From Ascidia mentula (Eukaryota; Chordata; Ascidiacea; Phlebobranchia; Ascidiidae): a stretch of DNA of 64,000 nucleotides. Numbering within the stretch: position 1 is the stretch's first letter; every line of letters begins with the position of its first letter. The position numbers and the translations under genes are program-made. The stretch is taken from NCBI GenBank assembly GCA_947561715.1, contig OX387203.1, forward strand, positions 18,972,001 to 19,036,000, written 5' to 3'. Below the pieces are notes generated by a model. The model saw only the letters and a list, made by a program, of their open reading frames with translations, did no database searches and was not told the DNA's origin. Shown here piece by piece: positions 43,900-54,400 of the stretch.

Positions 43900-44428
43900 C
43901 GAGGAGTTCCAGCTCAGCCCAACATCTGAGGACACCGAGATCATCAATTCAACACCTGAGGACACCGAGGAGACCACCTCCACGTTGAAGAAGTGTACGA
44001 AGAGGAAGAGGAAGAAGAGTCCTAACGCCAAGAAGACCGCGTCACCACCGATGAAGTTCACACGAGGGAATTCACGATCCAAAGCGCTTGCGATTATGCA
44101 CGATGAACAAAAGGTCGAAGGCGTTGCGGCAAAACGAAAGTTGGGCAGAACGTTGCAGTATGTCACTTCGACTCCCAGTATCATGCTGTGGTCGCAAGAG
44201 ACGTTTGAGATTTTCCACGAACGCACTAAACGTGATATAATGTACATAGACGCAACCGGCAACGTGATTAAAAACCGAGGTAACGATGCGCATTTTTGCG
44301 TTTACGAAATAGTTGTTAGAAACCCCAACAAAGGAGAAGCGCCGTTGGCTGTCGCAACGTATGTGACAAACCGCCATAACATCGCATATTTCGCAATTTT
44401 TGAAACTTTTTTTTGGACAAGTGATTAA
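43900..44428 (+). CDS. N-terminal and core part of a DDE-like transposase
   Basis: Reads from an acidic repeat (SEDTEIINSTPEDTEETTS) into a basic nuclear-signal-like stretch (KKCTKRKRKKSPNAKKTASP), then IMYIDATGNVIKNRGND and FCVYEIVVRNPNKGEAPLAV, ending soon after HNIAYF. The DATG aspartate is probably the first catalytic acidic residue. The frame ends where the deleted copy at 42,544 continues, so this copy is also interrupted. The family is inferred from the pattern; no match search was possible. Confidence 0.5.
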
Positions 44429-44534
44429 CCGGGCTAATTTAAATGTCACCCATACATTTACAATCAAAAATTTTTTTTTTGTAACGAATATATAACCAAA
44501 TTTTCCGAAAATACCTCTGTGGAGCGCTTTACTC

Positions 44535-45526
44535 TTGGGGGATGTAGGTCGTCACGGAAGTAGTGAACCGTACCGCGCGTATTCTAAATACGTACAAAAA
44601 GTCCAACAACGCGGAGTTGGACAAACGTTGCTTGCCGATAATCGCACGCAGGGAATCATGGAAAAGAGTCAACAGGAATTAAAGCGGACTCGGTTCAACG
44701 ACAGAAAGCTTAACGGCCTGCACGAGTTTGCGAAAATGTACGACGATAAACATAAAGCGCTTATAGTTGAGTTTATGGACAGTGGGTACCGTCGAAAACC
44801 CAAGCGCAAACGCGTTAGACAGGAAGCGGAGGTTGAGGAGAGATGGGGGAAGAAGGCAAAGGTTGTTGGGATAGACAAAAGTATAGGAAGATACTTTCAA
44901 ACTCCCAACAAATCTTTGCGGGCTCCCAGCAAACCATCAGAAAAAACAGGAAGTCACGCGTGTAGAATCGAGCTGGATCCAAATAGTTTGACATGGCGGT
45001 GCTGCGGGCGCAAAATGGAAGCGGCGAATTGTATGAATACTTCAGATTACGCGCAGGTTTAGGCAGGCAATGTTTGGCTTAGTGACAAACATATAGATGC
45101 GGCCCATTACGTATTACTTAATCAGTTCCAAGGGTTCGACGGCATGCAGAGCACGTTGGCGTACTCACGTGAAATCGATAGGGTACCGACGTACGAAATA
45201 ACCATATCATTCAAATATATGACATTCAGTCGACAAAGTATAAATCGAAAGAAAAATTCGCCATTTCTAAGTTGCTAAATTTAACAAATGCCAAATACAT
45301 CAATCTGGAATTCCCAAATGTGCAAAATCAATTTGGTTCTGGCAACTGTGGGGTGTACGTCATCGCGTTTGCGGTCGCATTAGGTTTTAATCACAATCCG
45401 GAACATCTCTCCTTTAAAGAGCCATCGCTGCGAACAAATATAGTAAAAATGTTGCGCAAAAAAGAATTTGAGCCTCTTCATAAGATGACGAAGGAAAAAC
45501 AGCGAGACGGTTGTGATTTACTGTAA
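44535..45526 (+). CDS. Linker and Ulp1-like protease part of the transposon protein
   Basis: 44,535-45,062 gives a basic, coiled region (FNDRKLNGLHEFAKMYDDKH, YRRKPKRKRVRQEAEVEERW). After a break, 45,070-45,200 reads NVWLSDKHIDAAHYVLLNQF, a stretch typical of Ulp1-like domains in transposons (L-x-D-x-H-I). 45,272-45,526 then gives NVQNQFGSGNCGVYVIAFAV with the C48 glutamine and cysteine. The PHD region that follows in the copy at 36,590 is here only a decayed CNCRLAENKQQY. Several frame breaks; not functional as read. Confidence 0.5.
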
Positions 45527-45584
45527 TTGTAGGCTTGCAGAAAATAAACAACAATATTTAATTGAGGGTAGTAAGTGTGGAAAA

Positions 45585-46320
45585 TAAAAAACTAAAGGAC
45601 ATACGCCAATTTGGTTTTTACTGCTCGATTTGTACTGGCATCTAGTATTTGTGTGCAAAATTTCAAGTCGATTGACATAAAAATGTTCAAATCACAGACG
45701 GACAACTCTCAAATTTACTTAATTCCGCCCAACCTTAGCCATCATAGTTTCAAACATGCGTTTTCGTTCGCGAAGAAAAAATTAAAGGACATACGGCAAT
45801 TTGGTTTTCACTGCTCGTTCTGTACTGGCATCTAGTATTTATGTGCAAAATTTCAAGTCGCCTGATATAAAAATGTGCAAATCACAGGCGGACAACTCTT
45901 AAAATTATTTAGTTCCGCCCAACCTTAGCCACCATAGTTTCAAACATGCGTTTTCGTTCGCGAAGAAAAAATTAAAGGACATACGCCAATTTGGTTTTCA
46001 CTGCTCGTTCTGTACTGGCATCTAGTATTTATGTGCAAAATTTCAAGTCGCCTGATATAAAAATGTGCAAATCACAGGCGGACAACTCTTAAAATTATTT
46101 AGTTCCGCCCAACCTTAGCCACCATAGTTTCAAACATGCGTTTCAGTTCGCAAATAAAAAACTAGAAGACATAGGCCAATTTGGTTTTTACTGCTTGTTT
46201 TCAACTGCCATCTAGTATTTGTGTGGAAAATTTCAAGTCGCTTGATATAAAAATGTTCAAATCACAGGCGGACAACTCTCAAATTTACTTAATTCCGCCC
46301 AACCTTAGCCACCATAGTGT
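45585..46320 (+). repeat. 190-bp tandem array, about four copies
   Basis: Anchors such as aaaggacatacgccaatttg fall at 45,594, 45,784, 45,974 and 46,164 (fourth diverged), giving a period of 190. Copies 2 and 3 are nearly identical; 1 and 4 are more diverged, as expected if the centre was amplified last. ORFs starting MVFTA in the units are by-products. The array sits between the transposon protease end and the Gypsy remnant. Confidence 0.8.
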
Positions 46321-46339
46321 CTGTAATGTTTCGCCACAG

Positions 46340-48005
46340 AAGGTTCGTCACCAGTTCAGAAACGAATGTTTATTTATGAGAAATATCCGATTAATAACGA
46401 TAGTCTCGATAACAATCATAACATCCGACGACAGTTTTTCAAGACCCAAAAACGCACAATAAGCTCGACACCAAGATTTTTGCGATTCTGGTTTTGACCA
46501 TGGAGGCTGCGTGTGCACTGTTGACTCCGAGATCGGTAACCACGTGACCATAGCTACCCGAAGGAATAACGCAATCACGACTGACATATACGCGTTGACA
46601 TGACAGCGCAGCGGTGTAAGAGGAAAATGGAACGAATGCGTCACCGGCTTGCAACACATCCTGCGAGTACAAAATATCACACCGAAATGCTGTTAGAAAA
46701 TCATGACCTAAGAGACAGGTTCTGTCCAGACTCCTTGTGACATAAAATTCAAAAACGTTCGACAGACCTCCGAGCTGAAACGACAGCGATGCAACGCCGT
46801 CAGTTGCAAGCAAGGTTTGTCCGTCCGCCTGAAACAAAACCGTTTGAGAGGCAGCCAGATGAGTTTTTCTCAACCCTAACGCTTGCCACATGCTGTAAGC
46901 AATTAGACTTACTGGGGATCCGGTATCAATAGTAAACACGACGGACCGAGATTCGACTGCGCCATTTACGTGTACTACCGAGCTCGCGCCACTGGAATGC
47001 TGTAGAGAGGACAGAGGCACTATTTTTCGTTGGGTTGGGGCAAACTCCTCCCGCGGTTTCCCAACCCATTCTCGTTTAAAGGACATTCCCGACGAATGTG
47101 TCCAGGCTTACCGCAGCCGTAGCAGGTGAGACCATACGGTGGCCTGTATGTTGACCTTCGCCTGGGGTTTTCTTCCTGAAAGTTTAATTTGGCTAGGTCA
47201 CTCAGTTTTTCTGATATGTCCTTCATTGCCCCTTGCATTTGTTTATTTACGGCTTCAAGATTAGCTAGGCGGACATCGGTTGATACCCTGGGCTCATTTT
47301 CAGGACATCCGTGCAACGCATGGACCCTCTCTCCACTCGGTTTCAAACCAACTCCAACTTAACAAGTCATCTGGAGACAAATCCTTGTCAGTATTGAAAA
47401 TGTGGAACGCCAGATTTCTATCCAAAAGACCACGCAGAAAAGCACTGCGTACTGCCTGGTCTGTTATCTTTTTAAATTCAGTTTTGTTTCCATAAGCTAA
47501 GCGTGCTAAATCATTTAGCTCACCCAAGTATTCTTCGACAGACTCCGAACCCAACTGCTTTCTTTCCATTAACTTGTACATTGCAGCACCGCTATCCAAT
47601 TCCGGAGAAAACATGTTTCTCAGACAGCCCGTGAAGTAAATAAAGTCCCTCTTTTGTTCTTCGTCGAAACTCATTTTCTTGATTCTTGGACCAATTTCCG
47701 GCGAGCAAAAAGTTAGCATTGAAAAGGCCCGTTGATTCAAGGGGATATGTAGAATGTCAGCAAAGCTCTCAAAGCAAGTCAGCGATGCGGCAAAATCTTG
47801 TCTGTCGTCAAATTGTGGTGGTGAATTCACCCATTTGGAAGGCATTCCTGTTCCTACCGGAAAATCCAGGCCTTCACCATATATCCCCTCATACCTTCTT
47901 AGCCAAGCCTTTGCCTCGTCGGTTTTCCATTTTCCGCCGATTTGCTTTTCCACCCGTGTTGGATGAGGTGTCTGGTACAGATTTTCTGTATCTTTCAGAC
48001 TAGTT
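46340..48005 (-). mobile_element. Ty3/Gypsy-type LTR retrotransposon remnant (gag-protease), fossil
   Basis: Minus strand. From right to left: a capsid-like Gag region (about 48,000-47,300), a CCHC zinc knuckle (CYGCGKPGHIRREC, about 47,110) and a retropepsin-like domain (FTIDTGSPVSLIA, about 46,930). Reverse transcriptase, integrase and LTRs are not seen in the window, so it is a broken partial copy. Reading is not continuous, with a small number of breaks. The well-preserved motifs suggest moderate rather than great age. Confidence 0.75.
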
Positions 48006-48240
48006 ACACTAGTTAAAAACAAAGAGCGTTAATCATAACTAACAGCACACAGACTTACATATGTTTTGTAAGCGACCAGAAGCAGATGATCCCAATGACA
48101 ACAACAGCAATAATAATGCCATCAAGTGCCAAAGAGGCTATGATCGTGATTGTAGGGTCGTGACTGTATTGGATTGCATCTGACGAACCTGTGAGAATTG
48201 TTGCTCAAGGCAAACAAAAGCATTTGCTCGGGAAAGTAAA
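48005..48240 (-). pseudogene. Copy of the transmembrane exon of 15,933-16,077
   Basis: Matches 15,886-16,130, including the exon ends (acatatgttttgta on one side, ttgct-aaggcaaacaaaa on the other). The frame now differs at several residues, and the rest of the gene (stalk exon) is not found next to it. It abuts the Gypsy remnant directly. Confidence 0.55.
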
Positions 48241-48890
48241 AATACTCTTTCTTAAGTCTTACGTTTACGTGTTCACGTAACATGGACATTGCACATTTAC
48301 GCATATCATGAACATTGATCACAAATAGCCAAATTACGTCATTAAAGTTCGGGACCTCTCAAATTCTGATTGTACCTCGGTAAAATAGGAATGCGCATTC
48401 GTTGGTGACCTCATTTCTTTGTTTACGTAGAATTGTGCTTTTGAAAACATTCCACGCTATTCTCACGCGATGTTCGTTGTTTTGTTTGATGGACATGTGG
48501 CCATTAACTGACCACTCCTTGTGTTCGCACGCGATCTCTTTTGCTGACCTTCAGTCTTTGTGTTCGCACGCTTTGTGTCCGCACGAGATCTCTATAGTCA
48601 TTGTTTGCAGAAGTTTCGCTTCTCAAATAATTGCTGTCATGCATCAATCGTTCTGGTTTGGTTTTCAAGTAATTGTTTTGTGAAGAAAATGGGCTGCTGT
48701 CCATCAGATAAGATAATAGCTTATGTCATGGTAATTTCGAACCGACTTTTTCGTGTGGTGACTTTTATCGAAGTGTATATATATGTACATGCTTCCTTGA
48801 CTAACGCAGTCAGTCACAATCTCTGTCTCAGTTCAACTCGGTCTATGTCTAATTCAACTATGAATGTGTTTACATAATATAACATCCCAA
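48241..48890. other. No gene seen
   Basis: Holds a short run of repeated gtgttcgcacgc-gatctctt words (48,520-48,595) and overlapping ORFs on both strands without motif or splice support. Confidence 0.35.
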
Positions 48891-51000
48891 CCGCTACAAA
48901 CCTCACTCATATGCTCCGGTGTTATGACATTTAATATACTAAGACGAAACAAGCAATAACTTAAAACATGTGTGTTTTTTCCAACTTTGATTTTTCCAAC
49001 CAAGATAATATTACAAAAGTTAATAAAGAATATTCACTGGATAGGCGAATTGGTTTGTGGTGGCGCGGATTATAAGTGAATGTTGTAAAATAACTGTGTT
49101 GATTTCGTAACATGCATCGTATAAAGTTAAAGAATATGGGCAGTGTATAATTTCAACGTTGGGGAAGATCTTACCTTGCTTCCCGCAGATTTTTATTTTA
49201 ACGCTCAGTGTTCCTCTTCAACAGCGTGACAATGACTTCCTGCTCAGCATTGAAATATTTCCACAATCATTACGTTGCAACCATGGTTGCAAGTAGATTG
49301 ACAGCTTCTTGCTCTGCGCTTCTCGCGTGTCAATAAATTATTGAATTATTATAAATTATTAACACGTTGTCTTGGAATTGTTATTTATTCGCATACATCG
49401 AACGGGTAAACACAGCCTTATTACCGTCCAGTCATCGACATGTTGGGTGTATATTGCCCACATCCTAACAAACGAACAGAAGGTAATCAACAAAGATATG
49501 CATGCATTTTTGGCTCTTGTGGGACTGAACTTGGGGCTAGAATTCATGTTTATTTCCCTGCGGTTTAAACTTGGATTTTGCCGCGACAATTAGACTTATT
49601 CCGTAAATGGTTTCATGGATCCATGATATTTTCTGTTTCATATTTGTTGTTCATTGGCGTAGTTAACGTGCAAATTAAAACTGGTTTCATTTGTCAGCTT
49701 TTCGTGATGATTTCATTATTCACTTACATGACTTGATTCACTTACACGATTCAGTTAATCGTGCGGGATATTGTGTATATTTGACTAAATAAATCGCTTT
49801 CAATATCAATGGACATATGTTTAACTCAACGCACGCTGATAAACAGCATCCAAATTATTTGACGGCGATCGAATGTATGCCATATTTTGCACCCATTTTA
49901 CTGGTCACGCTTGAAAAACGTCCTGGTATAAAAACGTCGTTGTGTCAAACGAATGCATATATGTGGAAGCGACATAGGAGTTCACTGCGCTGGTGAACGA
50001 ACATGAATATTGAACACGCCCGGTTTCTGACTACAAATACTAAGTTGATTTTTACTTTGCAAATGGAAGCAAAGTCTGACAAATCAGCCATTGCAAAAAA
50101 GGTGCAGACCTTACAGGTCGTAACAGTGTGTACACCTGTCTGCAGCTCTCAAAACAGTGTAATTCGATAGCATTGGCCTATACGCTATTTCACTCACAGT
50201 TCGCCAAGTATCAACACAAATTACACTGAGCAGCACTATGTCTGGGTGCAAATTGACTTGCTCAAATGCATTTACAAATGCAAATGCGTTTATAATGTTA
50301 TTATCGCAAGTAACAAGCAGGCCTAGACGGAATGTAGTGGGATTATTTTATTTTTAAAAGGAATTTTTGAAACATGAAAACCAAACGGAAGACATGAGTT
50401 GTTGCTGCCTTTCAGATGTATAATACGTTTCAAGTTTATTAATGTTTCAAAGCAGAATTCTTGATGTAAACACTTAAAAAACTTGGACGTAAGGCATAGG
50501 AATGTTACTAAAGGGAGGCGTGATAGAAATTTGTACAGAACTTATTAATGTAGAGCAAATATTGCCGTACATTTTGCCATTAATGTTTTGTGATCGAACA
50601 ACTTCTGGGTTTCCATAAAAAAAATAGCAATCTGTGAAGCAAACTTCGGTAAAAACTGACATACATTGATCTCTAAATTTTTCATGATATATTAACAGAC
50701 GATCATTTTTTAAATATTCAACAACAACTGCCGTCAAACCGCGGCAAAATGTCGAATCTGACAAAGAACAATTGCTTGAAATCCAGATGTCATAATTAGT
50801 CTTGTTCATCCACGCTTGTATTCCAATACATACTGTAACCACGTACACTGCGCTGGAACAAACAAAGACCCCCGACATGAGGGTTGCGCACTTCACCAAA
50901 ACTCACACTTTGAACGGACATTTAAAGATTTGGGAGACGCAGGGGTCCAACTTGGTCTAAAGTCAATGGTTCCCTGCCTATGATACGCGAAAGACATCCA
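48890..51000. repeat. Segmental block next to the NIFK 3' end
   Basis: Contains the fourth 1.05-kb unit (49,138-50,098) and the stretch shared with 11,560 and 42,140 (50,745-50,940). Because it adjoins the intact NIFK gene, and block C carries the NIFK tail, this locus is likely the source of block C. Confidence 0.6.
50474..50880 (-). CDS. Possible small secreted protein, unknown
   Basis: From an internal ATG at about 50,878 the minus strand stays open for about 134 codons. It begins MSGVFVCSSAVYVVTVCIGI, which resembles a signal peptide. Cysteine-containing stretches follow (NCSLSDSTFCRGL, FRDQCMSVFTEVCFTDC), ending NIPMPYVQVF. The copies at 41,880-42,300 and 11,560-11,720 have the same sequence but broken frames. 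Either this is the one living copy or a chance ORF. No family recognised. Confidence 0.3.
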
Positions 51001-51435
51001 GGTGGAACAGGAAAATATTTAACGAATATTGTTTGGCGCTAACAATTTAGCTTGTAGCCCACATTTAACGTTTGAAATTATTTAGAAATCATGAACTCTT
51101 CCACGACAACAAGGTTTAAAGATGACACTTTCCTCAATTGTGCCATTATTTTTTTGTTTAAATGTAGAGCGACTGTGCAGGATTTTGTAATGGTACGCGA
51201 TATAACACAGGTTGGAACCATAGTTCGAATATACAAAGGACCTGTCGGCTTACATCACTATGAACAAACAACCAGTGACACGAACTAGTGCATATTTGCC
51301 AGTTTTCGTTTCGAACGACAAGAACGATATGAAAATTACAAATTCTAAACCGAGTCAAAAGTTAAAGCATGGAAATCAAACATTAAATAGATTCGCTAAA
51401 TCCAAACTCTGTGCCTGCCCACAGCTGACTTCAAA

Positions 51436-51441
51436 TTTATT
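51436..51441 (-). terminator. NIFK polyadenylation signal
   Basis: AATAAA on the minus strand about 40 bases after the NIFK stop. The copy in block C (near 11,835) is also kept. Confidence 0.6.
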
Positions 51442-51479
51442 GAAGAGTTTTAGAAACGAAACAAAAATCTGAGGACAAT

Positions 51480-54400
51480 TTACATGGTTTTATTCAACAA
51501 AGCGCGTTTCTTCACCAAAAGAGATTTTTTCGCTGGTTTCTTGCAAGTTTTAGCAGAAATTTTGCGTTTTCTCTTTAGTTTGGGTGTGGCAAGGTCTGAC
51601 TTTTGATTGGCTGCTTTACCGCCAGCACTTCCCTGATTGGTTGAACTGGGGTCGTTTAGCGCCGCCTCTTTTTGACTATTGTTGGTCGGCGATTCGCCTC
51701 TGCCTTTCTCATTGGATGGTTTGTCACGGTCTGATAAGCGCACTGACCGCTTTTTGACCTTTGCCGATTTAGGCGGAGTTTTAAATTGAATTTCATCATC
51801 GTCCAAATCCACCACCATCTCTGTACTGACATCTAGCGGTTTGGAATCTTGGTTGGTGACAGTTGATTCCGCTGCTAAATAAATACAACCATAGTTTTAG
51901 TTAATAGCATTTAATGCATTTGGTGGATGTCAAACCTCAATGAAAAACACAAAACTCACTGACAGAAGAAATGAAAAGTGATATGTGCACTCATAGGTGC
52001 CTGGTTTTCATATTTCCTATGGGGCAGCAATATTGGAATGATATAATTTTTTCAAACAAACATAATTAACGGATTATGAGGAAGACATGTATTTAACCTA
52101 TGCAGTTTTTGCAAATGTTGAGATTTCAGCTGGCGTTTGGATATTTTGTGCCACTGTTATCTTTTTGTGACCCGCAATGTCTTGTGCTTTTGGCCCAAAT
52201 CAAAAGAAATGATGAAAACGCTTTGTTTTTGGATCCATGGTTGAATTGTTGCAAGTTAAAAGCTGGACAGTTGGTTTAAGATCAGGCAAAAGTTACGAAT
52301 GTGATGAGTTATGGGATTTCCTTAAGGAAAACATAATATTGGTCCGGAATTATTCACCTTTAGTTTCTGTGTCGTTCTTAGGAAGTTTTCGAACACAAGG
52401 TTTCCAGTCTTTTTTCACTCCAAGCTAAAAGAAAATAAATATTAACCAGGGTTGTAACGAGAAACCAACAACCAGCATTGGCTAACTTTGTGTCAAGGGT
52501 TTAATCCACATTAATTATCGAAATTGTAAATTAAAACACAGTTGGCAAACATAAATGCAATTTCAGTTATATGCCAAAAATTCTCAACGTAGCTAACATT
52601 GTATACATATCTTGTTTTTTTGTTTTAACAAATATTTTCATTCAGGTTCTTGTTACTGACGAAAACTTAAATATGGATGCACATTGGAGAAATCCACAAA
52701 TGCGGTAACCACATAACTCACATTTGTGATGTCATAATCAACTCCTAACTCCTTTAGTTTCTCCTGCAATTTATTTAAAGTCTTCTTTTTTCTCAGTTCT
52801 CGCTTCAAAACCTAAGCAAACATAAAATTTCAATGGTTTTTGTTTAAATTTTCGCAAACATTTTCATACAAACACAAAAAAAAAGAGATATAATTTTACA
52901 ACCTAAAGTATTCTTACATTTTTTGGTTCCATTTTTGGTTTGTTGTAACTGTTTATAGCAATTTTTCTTGTGGATGGTTTATAAAACATTCTGTCAGATC
53001 CTTTGAAAGTTTCAGGGTGGAGTTGATCTTTCGGGATTACTTCGCCTGGCAACGATAACGTAACCCAAATTTAAACCAACGTATTAGAATGAATTGTTGA
53101 GTGGAGCAGTTGGGAGTTAAAATATTTAGCAATGCTTGACCCAGGGCTCCTTATAGAAGGCAATACACGTTGTAATACCCATAGGCGCCTTGTTTTCATT
53201 TTTCCGGGGGGGGGGGGGGGGCATATTATGACGTCATAATTTGTTACTGTGAGGTCATCAAGTATCGAAAAACTGTGTTTGAATTTCAACGCATGAGGCG
53301 TATTAGCCAAAAGGGCGGCGTTAACGATAAACACACGAGATCGGTCTACGACACGACCAATAAGAACCTGTTGGCATATTATACTGCGAGACTGACGTTG
53401 CAACAACCGATGTCGTTTGAACATTACAAATGCGAGTTACATGGTGCGGACAGACACGCGTAATAGCCACTCGTTTTTTTTTTTCAAAAAAAAGGCCCCC
53501 TGCCTCCCCCCCGGACTAGGCGCCTATGGTGATACCCAATAACGCCTTACCAACTAATTTAAAAAATTGAAATATAGCCGTCCACAGTGAAACAAATTAC
53601 ATGGGTATGTAGGCATGACCAAAAGAACATTGAAAAATATTAATACTTCTACCATGGGTCAGAGAAATTTTTACAGCAATAAATAATATACTGTAAAGTT
53701 TGTTGCAATTAATTTTTGATGCAAAACTTACATTTAAGAATATGTTCCATGAGTAAATAGTTGTTCATCGTTTCAGCAGCCACTTGTGCCACAGCCGCAC
53801 ATTCAAACTCAATGTAGGCATAACTCTTGGATCTGCCAGTCTTCATAAAACAACAAATGGTTAATGATATTTTCAATCAAACAACAAGACAGATACTGTG
53901 ATTTCACAAGGGTGTTAATGTGTTCTTATATACACTTTTTTTGTTTTTTGTGCCTTTGAATTTTGTGTGGTTGACATTTGAATTGTGATGTTAACCCCTG
54001 GTGAAGTCTTGCTGTATGGCAGACAAACATCAGACAAATAAAGTAAAAAAATTGATGTCAGAAGATCAGTAACTATTTGAACAAGAGAGAGATCTTGAGA
54101 AGAAAACAAAACACTACAACATAGAAGGACAATATCTAAGGTGAGTTTCAAATAAAATGACACAAAACTATGAGGCAACCATACACAATGGAATGGATAG
54201 AATTGTTACACGGGGCCAATTTCTGGGGGTAAGGACCAAATATTTTTGTTTGAACTCTTCTTGTTGTCTAATGTGCACAAATACAGATACATTGGAGAAC
54301 TGTTAATTATTTACGTTGGTGAAAGCTCGTTTTATGGGGTCAAAACACAAGAATCATTCCACAAAAATTAATTCAAAGCAAAAACGGTACTGCAACGTAC

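Larger units (their letters stand above)
42322..45560 (+). mobile_element. Compound DDE/Ulp1-PHD DNA transposon with an SGNH-like ORF
   Basis: The left end (accagatgttggttgacaaa) interrupts the block shared with 11,730 and 50,920 and is the inverted counterpart of the right end at 37,293. About 100 bp in, the sequence jumps to the middle of a transposase frame (from about 42,432). That same middle part recurs almost unchanged at 44,262-44,388, so at least two copies are fused: an internally deleted one (42,322 to about 43,000) and a second with the N-terminal and protease parts (about 43,900-45,560). Between them lies an SGNH-hydrolase-like ORF. The right inverted end is not found before the tandem array at 45,585. 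Confidence 0.6.

Noticed and set aside
43681-44262. 193-codon ORF on the minus strand
   Set aside because: Lies opposite the transposase and SGNH frames, which carry recognisable motifs; it is a shadow of low-complexity acidic coding.
36196-45560. Polinton origin of the Ulp1-like protease
   Set aside because: The protease is next to a DDE-like transposase and a PHD finger. No DNA polymerase, integrase or packaging genes are seen.
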